This document shows positions 62,944 to 64,000 of a DNA stretch of 64,000 bases, one piece after another. Made by a program: the position numbers and the translations under genes. The notes under the pieces were generated by a model that was given only the letters and a program-made list of their open reading frames with translations, had not been told where the DNA came from and ran no database searches. The DNA comes from Paraburkholderia caballeronis (GTDB taxonomy: Bacteria > Pseudomonadota > Gammaproteobacteria > Burkholderiales > Burkholderiaceae), in contig NZ_FNSR01000003.1 in assembly GCF_900104845.1 (NCBI RefSeq), forward strand, positions 186,001 to 250,000, in the 5' to 3' direction. The first letter of the stretch is position 1. Every line of letters begins with the position of its first letter.

Positions 62944-63943
62944 GCTCAATTTCACCAGCAAGGTCAGAGCCGGGATGGCGGTGGAGCGGGTTTCCGCCGG
63001 TGAGCGTCTCGCCGAGAGCGACGTCGTCGGCCAGGCGCTGCGCGACGCGGCGCCGGTTGTCGTGACTGACGCGTCGGTCGAATCGATCGCGCCGCAGCGT
63101 ATCCGCAAAATTCCGATTGGCGATGTCGTCTCTAATCCGTACAACCCGCGCGCGTTCTACAGCGCGGAAACGATCGACGAACTCGCGAACAGCTTCGCGC
63201 AGCAAGGCCAGATCACGCCGATCCAGGTCACACGCCTGCCGGAGTTTCCGGACAAATACGTGATCGTCGACGGCGAGCGCCGCGTTCGGGCCGCGAAATC
63301 GCGCGGCGACAAGTTCATCGACGCCGATCTGAAAGACGGTCTCGACAATCAGAAGCTCTACCTGCGCGCCTATCACGCGAACAAGGAACGCGAAGAGCAG
63401 ACCGTGTTCGATGACGCGCTCGCCTGGAAAAAACTGCTCGACGACCGCGTTTATGTCGATCAGGTGGAACTAGGCGTTGCGGTAGGGCAGGACCCGAAGC
63501 ACATCAGCAAGGTCATCGCGCTGACGTCGCTGCCGCCGTTCCTGCTCCAGCGGATGGCGCAGTTCAGCAAGGCGGTTGGGCTCGGCCACGCGTACAACAT
63601 CAAACTGATCCTCGATCGCGCGGGCATCAAGGTGGCCGAACACTGGTTGCAGCAGGTGATCGACGGGAAAGCGAGCGTGCGCAAGCTCGAAGCGGCGGCG
63701 TCCGCCGAGGCGGGCGCGCGGAGCGTCGGTCCGCGGCGGACGCACTATCAGTCGCGGGTCCAGTTCAATCGTCCGGACGGCGTCGCGCTGGGTGAGCTGA
63801 AGCTGTTCGGTGACGGCCGGGCCGAATTGAGCCTGAAGGGTATTTCTCCCGCCGACCAGCAGAAGCTCGCGGAGCGGGTAAAGACCGTGATCGACCAGTG
63901 GGCCGCGGAGCTTCACGCGCCGCAGAGCGATGTAGCGTCTTGA
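62933..63943 (+). CDS. parB: Centromere-binding protein ParB
   Basis: 336-residue ParB/Spo0J-family protein. N-terminal CTP-binding region: IPIGDVVSNPYNPR, then FAQQGQITPIQV and VDGERRVRAAKSRG (the GERRxRA box). Central HTH: VDQVELGVAVGQDPKHISKV. The C-terminal part (PRRTHYQSRVQFNRPD onward) is the dimerisation region. Expected to load at the parS-like palindromes upstream. ATG 62933 lies within the end of parA, GAGGAG upstream. Confidence 0.95.
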   Translation: MATKLNFTSKVRAGMAVERVSAGERLAESDVVGQALRDAAPVVVTDASVESIAPQRIRKIPIGDVVSNPYNPRAFYSAETIDELANSFAQQGQITPIQVTRLPEFPDKYVIVDGERRVRAAKSRGDKFIDADLKDGLDNQKLYLRAYHANKEREEQTVFDDALAWKKLLDDRVYVDQVELGVAVGQDPKHISKVIALTSLPPFLLQRMAQFSKAVGLGHAYNIKLILDRAGIKVAEHWLQQVIDGKASVRKLEAAASAEAGARSVGPRRTHYQSRVQFNRPDGVALGELKLFGDGRAELSLKGISPADQQKLAERVKTVIDQWAAELHAPQSDVAS

Positions 63944-64000
63944 GCGGCAAGAGCCGGGTCAGCGGAGTATCAGCGTGCATCGCCCGTCGCAACGAAATGG

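Noticed and set aside
1..64000. tRNA, rRNA, prophage or intact insertion sequence
   Set aside because: Looked for rRNA/tRNA motifs, transposase motifs and terminal repeats; none was convincing.

Overview
The window is GC-rich DNA from a Burkholderiaceae bacterium (Burkholderia / Paraburkholderia / Caballeronia type, judged from gene content and codon use; species not determinable). It contains the replication and partition region of a secondary replicon (second or third chromosome, or megaplasmid) at its right end: an iteron field (about 58780-60283), a Rep_3-type initiator, parS-like palindromes, parA and parB. The rest is catabolic, transport and regulatory cargo, with no rRNA, tRNA, CRISPR or intact insertion sequence seen.

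Layout. (1) 1-11254: polyamine (putrescine) uptake and degradation: gamma-glutamylpolyamine synthetase (cut by the window edge), class III aminotransferase, PotF/G/H/I-type ABC transporter, an outer-membrane barrel protein, and two tandem PuuB-like FAD oxidases. (2) 11255-11871: debris, with the C-terminal stump of an AraC regulator abutting the C-terminal stump of an SDR. (3) 11872-13698: SDR and divergent LysR. (4) 13766-17214: FecA-like TonB receptor plus PepSY membrane protein behind a Fur box. (5) 17591-20937: metE and divergent metR around a perfect palindrome. (6) 20938-22027: a small unknown gene and a cobalamin riboswitch lacking an obvious B12 target. (7) 22028-24680: membrane PQQ glucose-type dehydrogenase and a small unknown gene. 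(8) 24820-28549: two more SDR/LysR divergent pairs. (9) 28578-35944: RND efflux operon (MFP, pump, outer-membrane factor, then a GST) with a divergent TetR. (10) 35992-39377: SDR with its TetR (shared operator), isochorismatase-family hydrolase, another TetR, ABM monooxygenase. (11) 39443-57077: a large amide/urea nitrogen-scavenging locus. (12) 57225-58789: CtaG-like protein and a small secreted protein. (13) 58780-63943: origin, rep, parA, parB.

The most coherent and interesting block is region 11. An operon on the minus strand encodes a Tat-exported binding protein, two permeases and two ATPases (Urt/Fmd type), aliphatic amidase AmiE, urease accessory UreE and UreF, a fused UreAB, UreC, UreG, UreD, an amidase-signature amidase, and finally a MoxR-class AAA+ ATPase and a VWA protein. 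Divergently, AmiC (amide sensor) and AmiR (ANTAR antiterminator) are encoded. The 160-nt leader of the operon shows a sigma-54 promoter, an ANTAR-type hairpin with an AAAGGC hexaloop, and an intrinsic terminator. The arrangement suggests a two-key switch: nitrogen starvation starts transcription, and amide released from AmiC lets AmiR carry RNA polymerase past the terminator.

Gene boundaries come from reading frames, ribosome-binding sites and family lengths. Family assignments are by recognition of motifs, not by database search.
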